Of a DNA stretch of 10,570 bases, positions 1-10,570 are shown one piece after another. The stretch is taken from NCBI GenBank assembly GCA_019239785.1, contig JAFAZM010000373.1, positions 1-10,570 on the forward strand, given 5' to 3'. Both the position numbers and the translations under genes were made by a program. How positions within the stretch are numbered: position 1 is the stretch's first letter; each line of letters starts with the position of its first letter. This DNA comes from Sphingomonadaceae bacterium. GTDB taxonomy: Bacteria; Pseudomonadota; Alphaproteobacteria; Sphingomonadales; Sphingomonadaceae. Under the pieces are notes generated by a model that did no database searches, was not told where the DNA came from, and saw nothing but the letters and a program-made list of their open reading frames with translations.

Positions 1-4049
<4,049 letters not shown>

Positions 4050-4053
4050 GCGG

Positions 4054-6150
4054 ATGAATGCGAGCCTTTCCGCTTTGTCCCCGGCGGCGCCGGAGATGAC
4101 GGCCGAGACCGCCGGCCCGCCGGAAGCTGCGGCGCCGCCGGAGGCGCGGGCGCGGGTGCTCGTCGTCGACGACGACGAACACAACCTCCTCGCCATCCGC
4201 ACCGTGATCGAGGATCTCGCCGAGGTCGAGGTCGCCAAGTCCGGCGAGGAGGCGCTGCGCCACCTGCTCAAGGGCGAGTTCGCGGTGATCCTGCTCGACG
4301 TCTACATGCCCGGCATGGACGGCTACGAGACCGCTCGCATCATCCGCGAGCGCGAGCAGACCAAGCGCATCCCGATCGTCTTCCTGTCCGCGGTGAACAA
4401 GGAAAAAGAGCATCTGATGCGCGGCTATTCGATGGGCGCGGTCGATTATGTGTTCAAGCCGGTCGAGCCGGTGGTGCTGCGCTCCAAGGTCAGCGTGTTC
4501 GTCGATCTCTACACGATGACCCGGGAGATCCAGCGCAAGGCGGAGCAGGAGCAGAAGCTGCTCGACGCCAATTTGCGCGCCAATGCCGAGCGGCTCAGGG
4601 TCGAGCAGGAATTGCGCGCGGCCGAGCAGCGCCAGGCGGCGATCATCCGCTCGCTGCCGATCATCCTCTATCTCGAGGCCGAGCACGGCCTGCCGCGCAT
4701 CCCCCAGTTCGTCGGCGGCAATTTCGCGACGGTGACCGGCTTCTCCTTCGACGCGGTCGAGGCCGATCCCGGCCTCTGGGCCGAGCGGCTGCACCCGGAG
4801 GACAGGACCCGCACCCTGAAGGCGCTCGAAGAGCGCGCCCGCACCGGCGCGATGGCGATCGAATATCGCTGGCGCTGCGCCGACGGCCAGTACAAGCATT
4901 TCCTCGACCAGGCGGTCCTGCTCACCGATCCCGACGGCGGTCCGCCCCGCTATGCCGGCACCCTGCTCGACGTCACCGACCGCCGCCTGCTCGAGAACGA
5001 GCTGCTGCAGGCGCGCAAGATGGATGCGATCGGCAAGTTGACCGGCGGCATCGCGCACGATTTCAACAATCTGCTCGCCGCGGTGCTCGGCGGTCTCGAC
5101 CTGATCGAGCGGCGCGTGCCGCTCGAGGAGGCGCAGCGCAAGATTTTCGACATGACCCGCCGCGCCGCCGAGCAGGGCTCGGAGCTGGTGCGGCGGCTGC
5201 TCGCCTTCGCCCGCCGCCAGCAGCTCGCGCCGTCCGAGATCGACATCGGCCGCCTCTCCACCACGGTCACCGAATTGCTCGCTCATACTTTGGGCGGGCT
5301 GGTCCAGCTCGATTGGCGGTCGGATCCGAAGATCTGGCGGGCCTATGCGGACAGCACCCAGCTCGAGCTCGCCTTGATGAACCTGATCATCAACGCCCGC
5401 GATGCGATGCCCGAGGGCGGCACGATCCGCGTCGCCGGCCGCAACGCTCGCGCCGAGGCGGACAACGGGCTCGGCCTTCCCGCCGGCGATTATGTCGTGC
5501 TGAAGGTCGCCGACACCGGCGCCGGTATTCCGCCCGACCTCCTGGAGCAGGTGACCGAGCCCTTCTTCACCACCAAGGAGGTCGGTAAGGGCACCGGCCT
5601 CGGCCTGTCGATGGTCTACGGCTTCGCCCGCCAGTCGGGCGGCGCGATCGACATAAGCTCCGAGGTCGGCCGCGGCACCACGGTCGAGATCTGGCTGCCG
5701 CGGGGCCGCGCCGCGGGCCGCCGCCGGGCCGAGCCTCCGGCCGAGCGCGGCGCGAAGCCGGAGACGCGGCCGCTGCGTATCCTGCTCGTCGACGATCACG
5801 ACGCGGTGCGCGAGACCACCGCCGGCATGCTCAGCGACATGGGCCACCAGGTCGAGGCCGCTTCGAACGGCCCTGCGATGCTCGAGAAGCTGCAGGCCGC
5901 GCCGGCCGGCTACGACCTCATCGTCACCGATTATGCGATGCCTTTGATGTCGGGCGGCGAGATGCTCGATCATGCCCGCAAGATCCGCGCCGACCTCCCC
6001 GGCATCATCATCAGCGGCTATGCCGACAGCAGCTCCATGGCCGCCCGCCCGCGCGAGATCGTCGTCCTCACCAAGCCCTTCACCCGTGACCAGATGAAGG
6101 CCGCGATCGGCGCGGCTTTGGTGGACGCGGCCGGGGCGAGGTCGGCCTAA
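4054..6150 (+). CDS. Hybrid histidine kinase / response regulator, REC-PAS-HisKA-HATPase-REC
   Basis: This is a 698-residue soluble signalling protein with no signal peptide or membrane segment. The N-terminal receiver (about residues 30-150) has VVDDDE, phospho-acceptor Asp82 in LLDVYMPGMDGYE and Lys135 in VFKPVEP. A short coiled coil (about 150-190) leads to a PAS domain of the PAS_3 type (about 190-310; WAERLHPEDR, DVTDRR). The kinase core has GGIAHDFNNLL with His335, an H box shared with CckA-like kinases, then an N box with Asn447 in NLIINARDAMP, DTGAGI at 487-492 and KGTGLGLSMVYG. A second receiver (about 570-695) has Asp626 in VTDYAMP and Lys674 in LTKPF. All key residues are present, so kinase and both receivers should work. 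Its start lies 4 bases after the upstream kinase stop, so the two are probably one transcript and one pathway; the N-terminal receiver is a plausible target of the upstream kinase (inference). No good Shine-Dalgarno sequence precedes ATG 4054. An in-frame ATG at 4096 is a possible alternative that would remove 14 low-complexity residues. Confidence 0.95.
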   Translation: MNASLSALSPAAPEMTAETAGPPEAAAPPEARARVLVVDDDEHNLLAIRTVIEDLAEVEVAKSGEEALRHLLKGEFAVILLDVYMPGMDGYETARIIREREQTKRIPIVFLSAVNKEKEHLMRGYSMGAVDYVFKPVEPVVLRSKVSVFVDLYTMTREIQRKAEQEQKLLDANLRANAERLRVEQELRAAEQRQAAIIRSLPIILYLEAEHGLPRIPQFVGGNFATVTGFSFDAVEADPGLWAERLHPEDRTRTLKALEERARTGAMAIEYRWRCADGQYKHFLDQAVLLTDPDGGPPRYAGTLLDVTDRRLLENELLQARKMDAIGKLTGGIAHDFNNLLAAVLGGLDLIERRVPLEEAQRKIFDMTRRAAEQGSELVRRLLAFARRQQLAPSEIDIGRLSTTVTELLAHTLGGLVQLDWRSDPKIWRAYADSTQLELALMNLIINARDAMPEGGTIRVAGRNARAEADNGLGLPAGDYVVLKVADTGAGIPPDLLEQVTEPFFTTKEVGKGTGLGLSMVYGFARQSGGAIDISSEVGRGTTVEIWLPRGRAAGRRRAEPPAERGAKPETRPLRILLVDDHDAVRETTAGMLSDMGHQVEAASNGPAMLEKLQAAPAGYDLIVTDYAMPLMSGGEMLDHARKIRADLPGIIISGYADSSSMAARPREIVVLTKPFTRDQMKAAIGAALVDAAGARSA

Positions 6151-6157
6151 CCTATCC

Positions 6158-6294
6158 AAATCCTCCCCGGGTCGGGGAGGGGGACCATGCGAAGCATGGT
6201 GGAGGGGGTCCGGAGTTTAAGGCGCCTCTTCCGCCGGGCCCCCTCCACCACGCCGCTTCGCGTCGCGGTCCCCTGCCCGTCCGGGGGAGGATTT
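6158..6294. repeat. Nested palindromic intergenic element (REP/MITE-like), possible terminator
   Basis: This is a 137-base imperfect inverted repeat starting 8 bases after the kinase stop. Perfect paired arms are AAATCCTCCCC 6158-6168 with 6284-6294, GGGGACC 6180-6186 with 6267-6273, GCGAAGC 6189-6195 with 6255-6261, and GGTGGAGGGGG 6198-6208 with 6239-6249. The left half also folds on itself as 6162-6168 with 6174-6180 (5-base loop) and 6185-6190 with 6194-6199 (GAA loop). Similar CCTCCCC...GGGGAGG palindromes are common between genes in sphingomonads and other alphaproteobacteria, from memory. It encodes no transposase, so any movement would need help from elsewhere. In the transcript it could form a very stable structure that ends or protects the kinase mRNA, but there is no clear U-tract for a classic intrinsic terminator. 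Confidence 0.85.
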
Positions 6295-6529
6295 CAATGG
6301 TGCTCCGTCCCCCTCCGTTCGCGGCCGCCGTCGCTTCACCCACCCCTGCGACGTTCGCCGCGTTCCGTCCTACGTTCGCCGTAAACCCGTGCCCCAATTG
6401 TCGCAAAGCGTCGCAACCCCGCGCCTTGGGCTTCGCAGGCGCGTGCAAGGGCGATATGCGGCCCCGTCCCCCCACCGCGAGGAGCGAATCAGGCTTGCCT
6501 TTGTTGTCGCCCGAATGCGTGTTCCCGGA
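6295..6529. other. Intergenic leader upstream of the efflux operon
   Basis: I see no convincing gene or promoter in this 235-base stretch. It contains the direct repeat ACGTTCGCCG at 6351-6360 and 6372-6381 (21 bases apart), with a partial copy CGTTCGC at 6316-6322. It also contains GTCGCAA at 6400-6406 and 6410-6416 (10 bases apart). These could be regulator-binding sites for the pump operon, but neither resembles an operator I can name. A GAGGAG at 6479-6484 is the only good Shine-Dalgarno-like sequence. It precedes a possible 12-codon TTG-initiated leader (6495-6533) whose TGA overlaps the adaptor ATG as ATGA. The operon promoter most likely lies here, because the kinase genes are separated from it by the palindromic element. 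Confidence 0.5.
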
Positions 6530-7756
6530 ATGAAGCAGCTGAGGATGATCAGGTGCGGCCTCGCCGCCTTGGTGCTGCTCTGCGCCGGCTGCAGCGGCGG
6601 CAACGACAAGAGCGGCGAGCGGGCGCCGCCCGAGGTCGGCTTCGTCGTCGTCCACCCGACCAGCGTGCCGCTCACCACCGAGCTGTCCGGCCGCACCGCC
6701 GCCTTCGCCGTCTCCGAGGTCCGCCCCCAGGTCTCGGGCGTGATCCGCGCCCGCCTGTTCGCCGAAGGCTCGGTCGTGCATGCCGGCCAGACCCTCTACC
6801 AGATCGACCCGAGCCTCTATCGGGCCAATGTAGCCCAGGCGCAGGCGAACCTCTCAAGCGCCCAGGCCAATGCCGAGGCGGCGCGGACCCGGGCGGCGCG
6901 CTATCGGCCGCTCGCCGAGATGGAGGCGGTGAGCCGCCAGGATTATACCGACGCCGCCTCCCAGGCGCGGCAGAGCGCCGCCGCCGTCCAGCAGAACCGG
7001 GCCCAACTGCAGACGGCGCAGATCAACCTGCGCTACACCCGCGTGCCGGCGCCGATCAGCGGCCGCATCGGCCGCTCGCTGTTCACGCAGGGCGCCTTGG
7101 TCACCGCCAACCAGGCCGACCCGCTGACCGTGATCCAGCAGCTCGACCCGATCTATGTCGACATGCAGCAGAGTTCGAGCCAGCTGCTCGCGCTGCGCAG
7201 GGCGCTCGGCGCGCCGGGCAGCGCGGTGCCCACTTCCGCGCCGGTCCAGCTCAAGCTCGAGGACGGCAGCGATTACGGCCTCACCGGCACCGTCGAGTTC
7301 GCCGAGACGATGGTCGACCAGAGCACCGGCACGGTCACCCTACGCGCCCGCTTCCCCAATCCGCAGGGGCTGCTCCTGCCCGGCATGTTCGTCCGCGCAA
7401 TCTTCGCCCAGTCGGTCGCCGCCAACGCCTTCCTGGTGCCGCAGGCCGCCGTCTCGCGCGACCCGCGCGGCAACGCCACCGTGCTCGTCGTCGGCCGCGA
7501 CAACAAGATCGTCCAGCGCCAGGTCGTCGCCGAGCGCGCGATCGGCCCGAACTGGGTGGTGACCGCCGGCCTCGCCGACGGCGACCGGGTGGTCGTCGAA
7601 GGCACCTCCCGCGTCCGTCCGGGCCAGAGTGTTCGCCCGGTCCCGGCCGGCAGTCCGCAGCGGCTCGGCGGCGGCAATGGCGCGGGTGGCGGCGGCCGCG
7701 GCCAGGGAGGGCAGGGCGGCCAGCAAGGCGGCGGCGCCCGAAGCGGCGGGCGCTAG
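6530..7756 (+). CDS. RND efflux periplasmic adaptor subunit (AcrA/MexA-like lipoprotein)
   Basis: This is the membrane fusion protein of a tripartite drug-efflux pump, linking the inner-membrane RND transporter to an outer-membrane channel in the periplasm. From ATG 6530 it has 408 residues, close to the roughly 400 of AcrA. The N-terminus is a lipoprotein signal (KQLRMIRCG, then a hydrophobic stretch, then LLCAGC), with Cys21 as the likely lipidation site. AcrA-family landmarks follow in order: RTAAFAVSEVRPQVSGVI and LYQIDPSLY (lipoyl half), an Ala/Gln-rich alpha-hairpin (about 100-165), INLRYTRVPAPISGRIG (second lipoyl half), VIQQLDPIYVDMQQSS and LLPGMFVRA (beta-barrel), then ATVLVVG and GDRVVVEG (membrane-proximal domain). 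The last 35 or so residues are an unusual Gly/Gln/Arg-rich tail. In-frame ATGs at 6515 and 6545 and a GTG at 6389 are alternatives. I prefer 6530 because it gives a normal signal peptide and overlaps a leader stop, but no good Shine-Dalgarno sequence settles it. The pump gene follows after 6 bases. Confidence 0.94.
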   Translation: MKQLRMIRCGLAALVLLCAGCSGGNDKSGERAPPEVGFVVVHPTSVPLTTELSGRTAAFAVSEVRPQVSGVIRARLFAEGSVVHAGQTLYQIDPSLYRANVAQAQANLSSAQANAEAARTRAARYRPLAEMEAVSRQDYTDAASQARQSAAAVQQNRAQLQTAQINLRYTRVPAPISGRIGRSLFTQGALVTANQADPLTVIQQLDPIYVDMQQSSSQLLALRRALGAPGSAVPTSAPVQLKLEDGSDYGLTGTVEFAETMVDQSTGTVTLRARFPNPQGLLLPGMFVRAIFAQSVAANAFLVPQAAVSRDPRGNATVLVVGRDNKIVQRQVVAERAIGPNWVVTAGLADGDRVVVEGTSRVRPGQSVRPVPAGSPQRLGGGNGAGGGGRGQGGQGGQQGGGARSGGR

Positions 7757-7762
7757 GGCGCG

Positions 7763-10570
7763 ATGTCGCGCATCTTCATCGATCGGCCCATCTTCGCCTG
7801 GGTGATCGCGATCATCATCATGCTCGCCGGGATCGGCGCGATCTTCAAGCTGCCGGTCGAGCAATATCCGGACATCGCCCCGCCCAACGTCAACATCCGC
7901 GCGAGCTTCCCCGGCGCCTCGGCGCAGACGCTCGAGAACAGCGTCACCCAGGTGATCGAGCAGCAGCTGACGGGGATCGACGGCCTGCTCTATTTCAGCG
8001 CCAATTCCTCTTCGCGCGGCCAGGTCTCGATCACCGCGACCTTCGACAAGGGCGTCGATCCGGACACCGCCCAGGTCCAGGTCCAGAACAAGGTGCAGCA
8101 GGCGCTGCCGCGGCTGCCGGCGCAGGTCCAGCAGCAGGGCATCACCGTCACCAAGTCCAACCCCGACTTCCTGCTGATCGCGTCGGTCTACGACGCCACC
8201 GACCGGATGACGAACCAGGACGTCTCCGATTATCTGGTTTCGCACCTGCAGGACCCGATCGGCCGCATCCCCGGCGTCGGCGACACCCAGGTGTTCGGCG
8301 CCCAATATGCGATGCGGATCTGGCTGAACCCGGCCCAGCTCGCCGCCCACCAATTGATGCCCGGCGACGTCGTCTCGGCGATCCAGGCGCAGAATACCGA
8401 GGTCGCGGCCGGCGAGATCGGCGCCCAGCCGATGCCGCCCGAGCAGATGCTCGACGCCACCGTCACCGCCCAGTCGCGGCTGCAGACCCCGGAGCAGTTC
8501 CGCGACATCATCCTGAAGACCGAGCCCAACGGCGCCATCGTCCGCCTCTCGGACGTTGCCCGGGTCGAGCTCGGCGCCGAGAATTACCAGATCGTCAGCC
8601 GGATCAACGGCCATCCCGGGACCGGCATCGCCGTCAGCCTCGCCCCGGGCGCCGACGCCCTCACCACCGCACAGCTGGTCAAGGCCGAGGTCGAACGGCA
8701 GGCGCGGAGCTTCCCCCCGGGCCTCGAATATACCTTCCCCTCGGACAGCACCGAGTTCATCAAGCTCTCGGTGCACGAAGTGGTGGTCACGCTCGCGATC
8801 GCCATCGTCCTCGTGATCATCGTCATCTTCATCTTCCTGCAGGGCTGGCGGCCGACCCTGATCCCGGCGATCGCGGTGCCGGTGGTGCTGCTCGGCACGC
8901 TCGCGATGGTCGCCATCGCCGGCTATTCGATCAACACCCTGACCCTGTTCGGCATGGTGCTGGTCGTCGGCCTGCTGGTCGACGACGCCATCGTCGTGGT
9001 CGAGAATGTCGAGCGCCTGCTCGAGGAAAATCCCGACATGTCGCCGCGCGACGCGACCATCCAGTCGATGAGCGAGATCCAGATCGCCCTGGTCGCGATC
9101 GCGATGGTGCTCTCGGCCGTGTTCCTGCCGATGGCCTTTTTCGGCGGCTCGACCGGCGTCATCTACCGCCAATTCTCGATCACCATCGTCTCGGCGATGG
9201 TGTTGTCGGTGCTGGTCGCTTTGATCCTGAGCCCGGCGCTGACCGCGACCCTGCTCAAGTCAAGGCGCTACGAGGAAACCCATCAGCCCTGGCTCGAACG
9301 CCGCTTCCCCGCGGTCGGCCGCTTCTTCTCGCGCTTCCGCGGCGGCTTCAACCGGGGCTTCGCCGGGCTCGTCGAGCGGCACCAGCAGGGCGCGCGCACC
9401 GTCGTCGAGCGCAAATGGCTGTTCCTCCTGATCTACGCCGCGATCACCGCGCTGCTGGTCGTCCTCTTCCTGCGCCTGCCGACGAGCTTCCTCCCGGTGG
9501 AGGACCAGGGCGCCGCCCAGGTCCAGTACACCCTGCCGCCGGGCGCGACCCAGGCCCGCACCCTCGCCGTCCAATCGACGGTCGAGCGCTATTTCATGAC
9601 CCAGGAGGCGCGCAACACCGCGGTCATCTTCACGATCAGCGGCACCGCTGGCGGCGGCTCCGGCGGCGGCCAGAATGTCGGCCGCGGCTTCGTCGCGCTG
9701 AAGCCGTGGGATCAGCGCAGCGGCAGCGAGAACGCCGCCGACGCGATCACCCGCCGCGCCACCCGCAATCTTGGCGGCCTGCGCGACGTCGAATTCTTCG
9801 CCACCATCCCGCCGGCGATCCGCGGCCTCGGCCAGTCGCAGGGCTTCACGCTGGAGCTGCAGAATAGCGGCGCGATGTCCTACCAGGACTTCAAGGCCGC
9901 CCGCGACCGGCTGCTCGAAATGGCCCGGTCGGATCCGGACCTCGCCGCGATCCGCCAGAGCGGGCTCGAGGACGTGCCCACTTTGCATATCGATTGGGAT
10001 GCGGGGGCGATGCGCACGCTCGGCCTCAGCCAGGAGGACGTCAACGCCACCCTCTCCACCGCCTGGGGCGGGCGCTACGTCAACGATTTCATCGACCGCG
10101 GCCGGGTGAAGCGCGTCTTCGTCCAGGGCGACGCGCCGTTCCGCGCCGCGCCGCAGGACCTCGACCAATGGTACGTGCGCACCTCGCAGGGGACGATGGC
10201 GCCCTTCTCCTCATTCGCCCGCACCTCCTGGTCGCAGGCGCCGACGACCTTGACCCGCTTCAACGGCATTCAGTCCTTCGAGATCCAGGGCCAGCCGGCG
10301 CCGGGCCACAGCTCGGGTGAGGCGATGGACCGGATGGCCCAGCTCGCCGCGGAGATTCCCGGCGTCTCGGTGCAATGGGCCGGCGTCTCCTACCAGGAGC
10401 GGCTCTCCTCGGGCCAGGCGCCCTATCTCTACGGCATTTCGCTGCTGGTCGTCTTCCTCTGCCTCGCCGCGCTCTACGAGAGCTGGTCAATCCCGATTTC
10501 CGTGCTGATGGTGATTCCGCTCGGCCTGCTCGGCGCTGCCATCGCGGTGGCGCTGAGGGGGCTGGAGAAC
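7763..10570 (+). CDS. RND multidrug efflux permease (AcrB/MexB-like, HAE1 family), 3' partial
   Basis: This is the inner-membrane proton/drug antiporter of the pump. The frame is open from ATG 7763 to the window end (936 codons) with no stop; E. coli AcrB has 1,049 residues and the end here matches about AcrB 923. The N-terminus (FIDRPIFAWVIAIIIMLAG, KLPVEQYPDIAPP) is typical of HAE1 pumps. Nine of the expected 12 membrane segments are seen: TM1 about 8-28, TM2 about 341-360, TM3-6 to about 495, TM7 about 552-572, TM8 about 886-905 and TM9 about 912-931. Asp407 and Asp408 of the proton relay (GLLVDDAIVVVENVE) keep AcrB numbering, as do binding-pocket Phe136 and Phe178. The relay Lys940 equivalent lies past the window. 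AWGGRYVNDFIDRGRVK and SYQERLSSGQAP are conserved. The cytoplasmic linker after TM6 is about ten residues longer than in AcrB. The switch loop (627-637) lacks the two Phe of AcrB and is Gly-rich. A weak AGGG at 7755-7758 overlaps the adaptor stop, suggesting coupled translation. Confidence 0.96.
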   Translation, partial: MSRIFIDRPIFAWVIAIIIMLAGIGAIFKLPVEQYPDIAPPNVNIRASFPGASAQTLENSVTQVIEQQLTGIDGLLYFSANSSSRGQVSITATFDKGVDPDTAQVQVQNKVQQALPRLPAQVQQQGITVTKSNPDFLLIASVYDATDRMTNQDVSDYLVSHLQDPIGRIPGVGDTQVFGAQYAMRIWLNPAQLAAHQLMPGDVVSAIQAQNTEVAAGEIGAQPMPPEQMLDATVTAQSRLQTPEQFRDIILKTEPNGAIVRLSDVARVELGAENYQIVSRINGHPGTGIAVSLAPGADALTTAQLVKAEVERQARSFPPGLEYTFPSDSTEFIKLSVHEVVVTLAIAIVLVIIVIFIFLQGWRPTLIPAIAVPVVLLGTLAMVAIAGYSINTLTLFGMVLVVGLLVDDAIVVVENVERLLEENPDMSPRDATIQSMSEIQIALVAIAMVLSAVFLPMAFFGGSTGVIYRQFSITIVSAMVLSVLVALILSPALTATLLKSRRYEETHQPWLERRFPAVGRFFSRFRGGFNRGFAGLVERHQQGARTVVERKWLFLLIYAAITALLVVLFLRLPTSFLPVEDQGAAQVQYTLPPGATQARTLAVQSTVERYFMTQEARNTAVIFTISGTAGGGSGGGQNVGRGFVALKPWDQRSGSENAADAITRRATRNLGGLRDVEFFATIPPAIRGLGQSQGFTLELQNSGAMSYQDFKAARDRLLEMARSDPDLAAIRQSGLEDVPTLHIDWDAGAMRTLGLSQEDVNATLSTAWGGRYVNDFIDRGRVKRVFVQGDAPFRAAPQDLDQWYVRTSQGTMAPFSSFARTSWSQAPTTLTRFNGIQSFEIQGQPAPGHSSGEAMDRMAQLAAEIPGVSVQWAGVSYQERLSSGQAPYLYGISLLVVFLCLAALYESWSIPISVLMVIPLGLLGAAIAVALRGLEN

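Noticed and set aside
6187..6384. Small + strand frame starting in the palindromic element
   Set aside because: It overlaps the inverted repeat, has no ribosome site and no recognisable protein features.
6426..6458. TTGGGC...GATATG as a promoter for the efflux operon
   Set aside because: The spacing is 21 bases and both boxes match consensus poorly, so I do not call it.
7340..9172. 610-residue minus-strand frame
   Set aside because: It lies antisense to the adaptor end and the pump, with acidic low-complexity sequence and no domain.
6553..9867. 1,104-residue + strand frame across adaptor and pump
   Set aside because: It is an out-of-frame reading, very rich in Arg, Pro and Ala, crossing two real genes and their boundary.

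Overview
The DNA is GC-rich with strong G/C preference at third codon positions and tightly packed genes on one strand. Gene content, codon style and a characteristic palindromic intergenic repeat suggest an alphaproteobacterium, most likely a sphingomonad (Sphingomonadales). This is inferred from style and memory of the repeat, not from a search. All four genes read on the + strand, and both window ends lie inside genes.

Region 1 (1-6150) is a signalling pair. First comes the C-terminal part of a very large, apparently soluble hybrid histidine kinase. It has an array of exact 276-bp (92-residue) units, each encoding two HAMP domains in alternation, followed by GAF, a long coiled coil, HisKA, HATPase and two receiver domains. 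This layout matches the poly-HAMP group III kinases known from fungi (Nik1/Os-1) and their bacterial relatives. Four bases after its stop begins a second hybrid kinase with the order REC-PAS-HisKA(HDFNN type)-HATPase-REC. The two are probably co-transcribed. Neither carries a DNA-binding output domain or an HPt domain, so output must pass through proteins not seen here.

Region 2 (6151-6529) is intergenic. It opens with a 137-bp nested inverted repeat that starts 8 bases after the kinase stop and could fold into a large branched hairpin. It is probably a copy of a dispersed palindromic element and may also end the kinase transcript. The rest holds short direct repeats and a possible short leader reading frame, but no convincing gene or promoter.

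Region 3 (6530-10570) is a tripartite drug-efflux operon of the AcrAB/MexAB type: a lipoprotein periplasmic adaptor with an unusual Gly-rich tail, then an RND inner-membrane pump 6 bases downstream, cut off by the window end at residue 936. The pump keeps E. coli AcrB numbering at several key sites (F136, F178, D407, D408), but its substrate switch loop has lost both phenylalanines and become Gly-rich. No regulator or outer-membrane channel gene is in view.

Nothing here is clearly a wholly new system. The most interesting material is the near-identical poly-HAMP array, the kinase pair, the altered pump loop and the large palindromic repeat.
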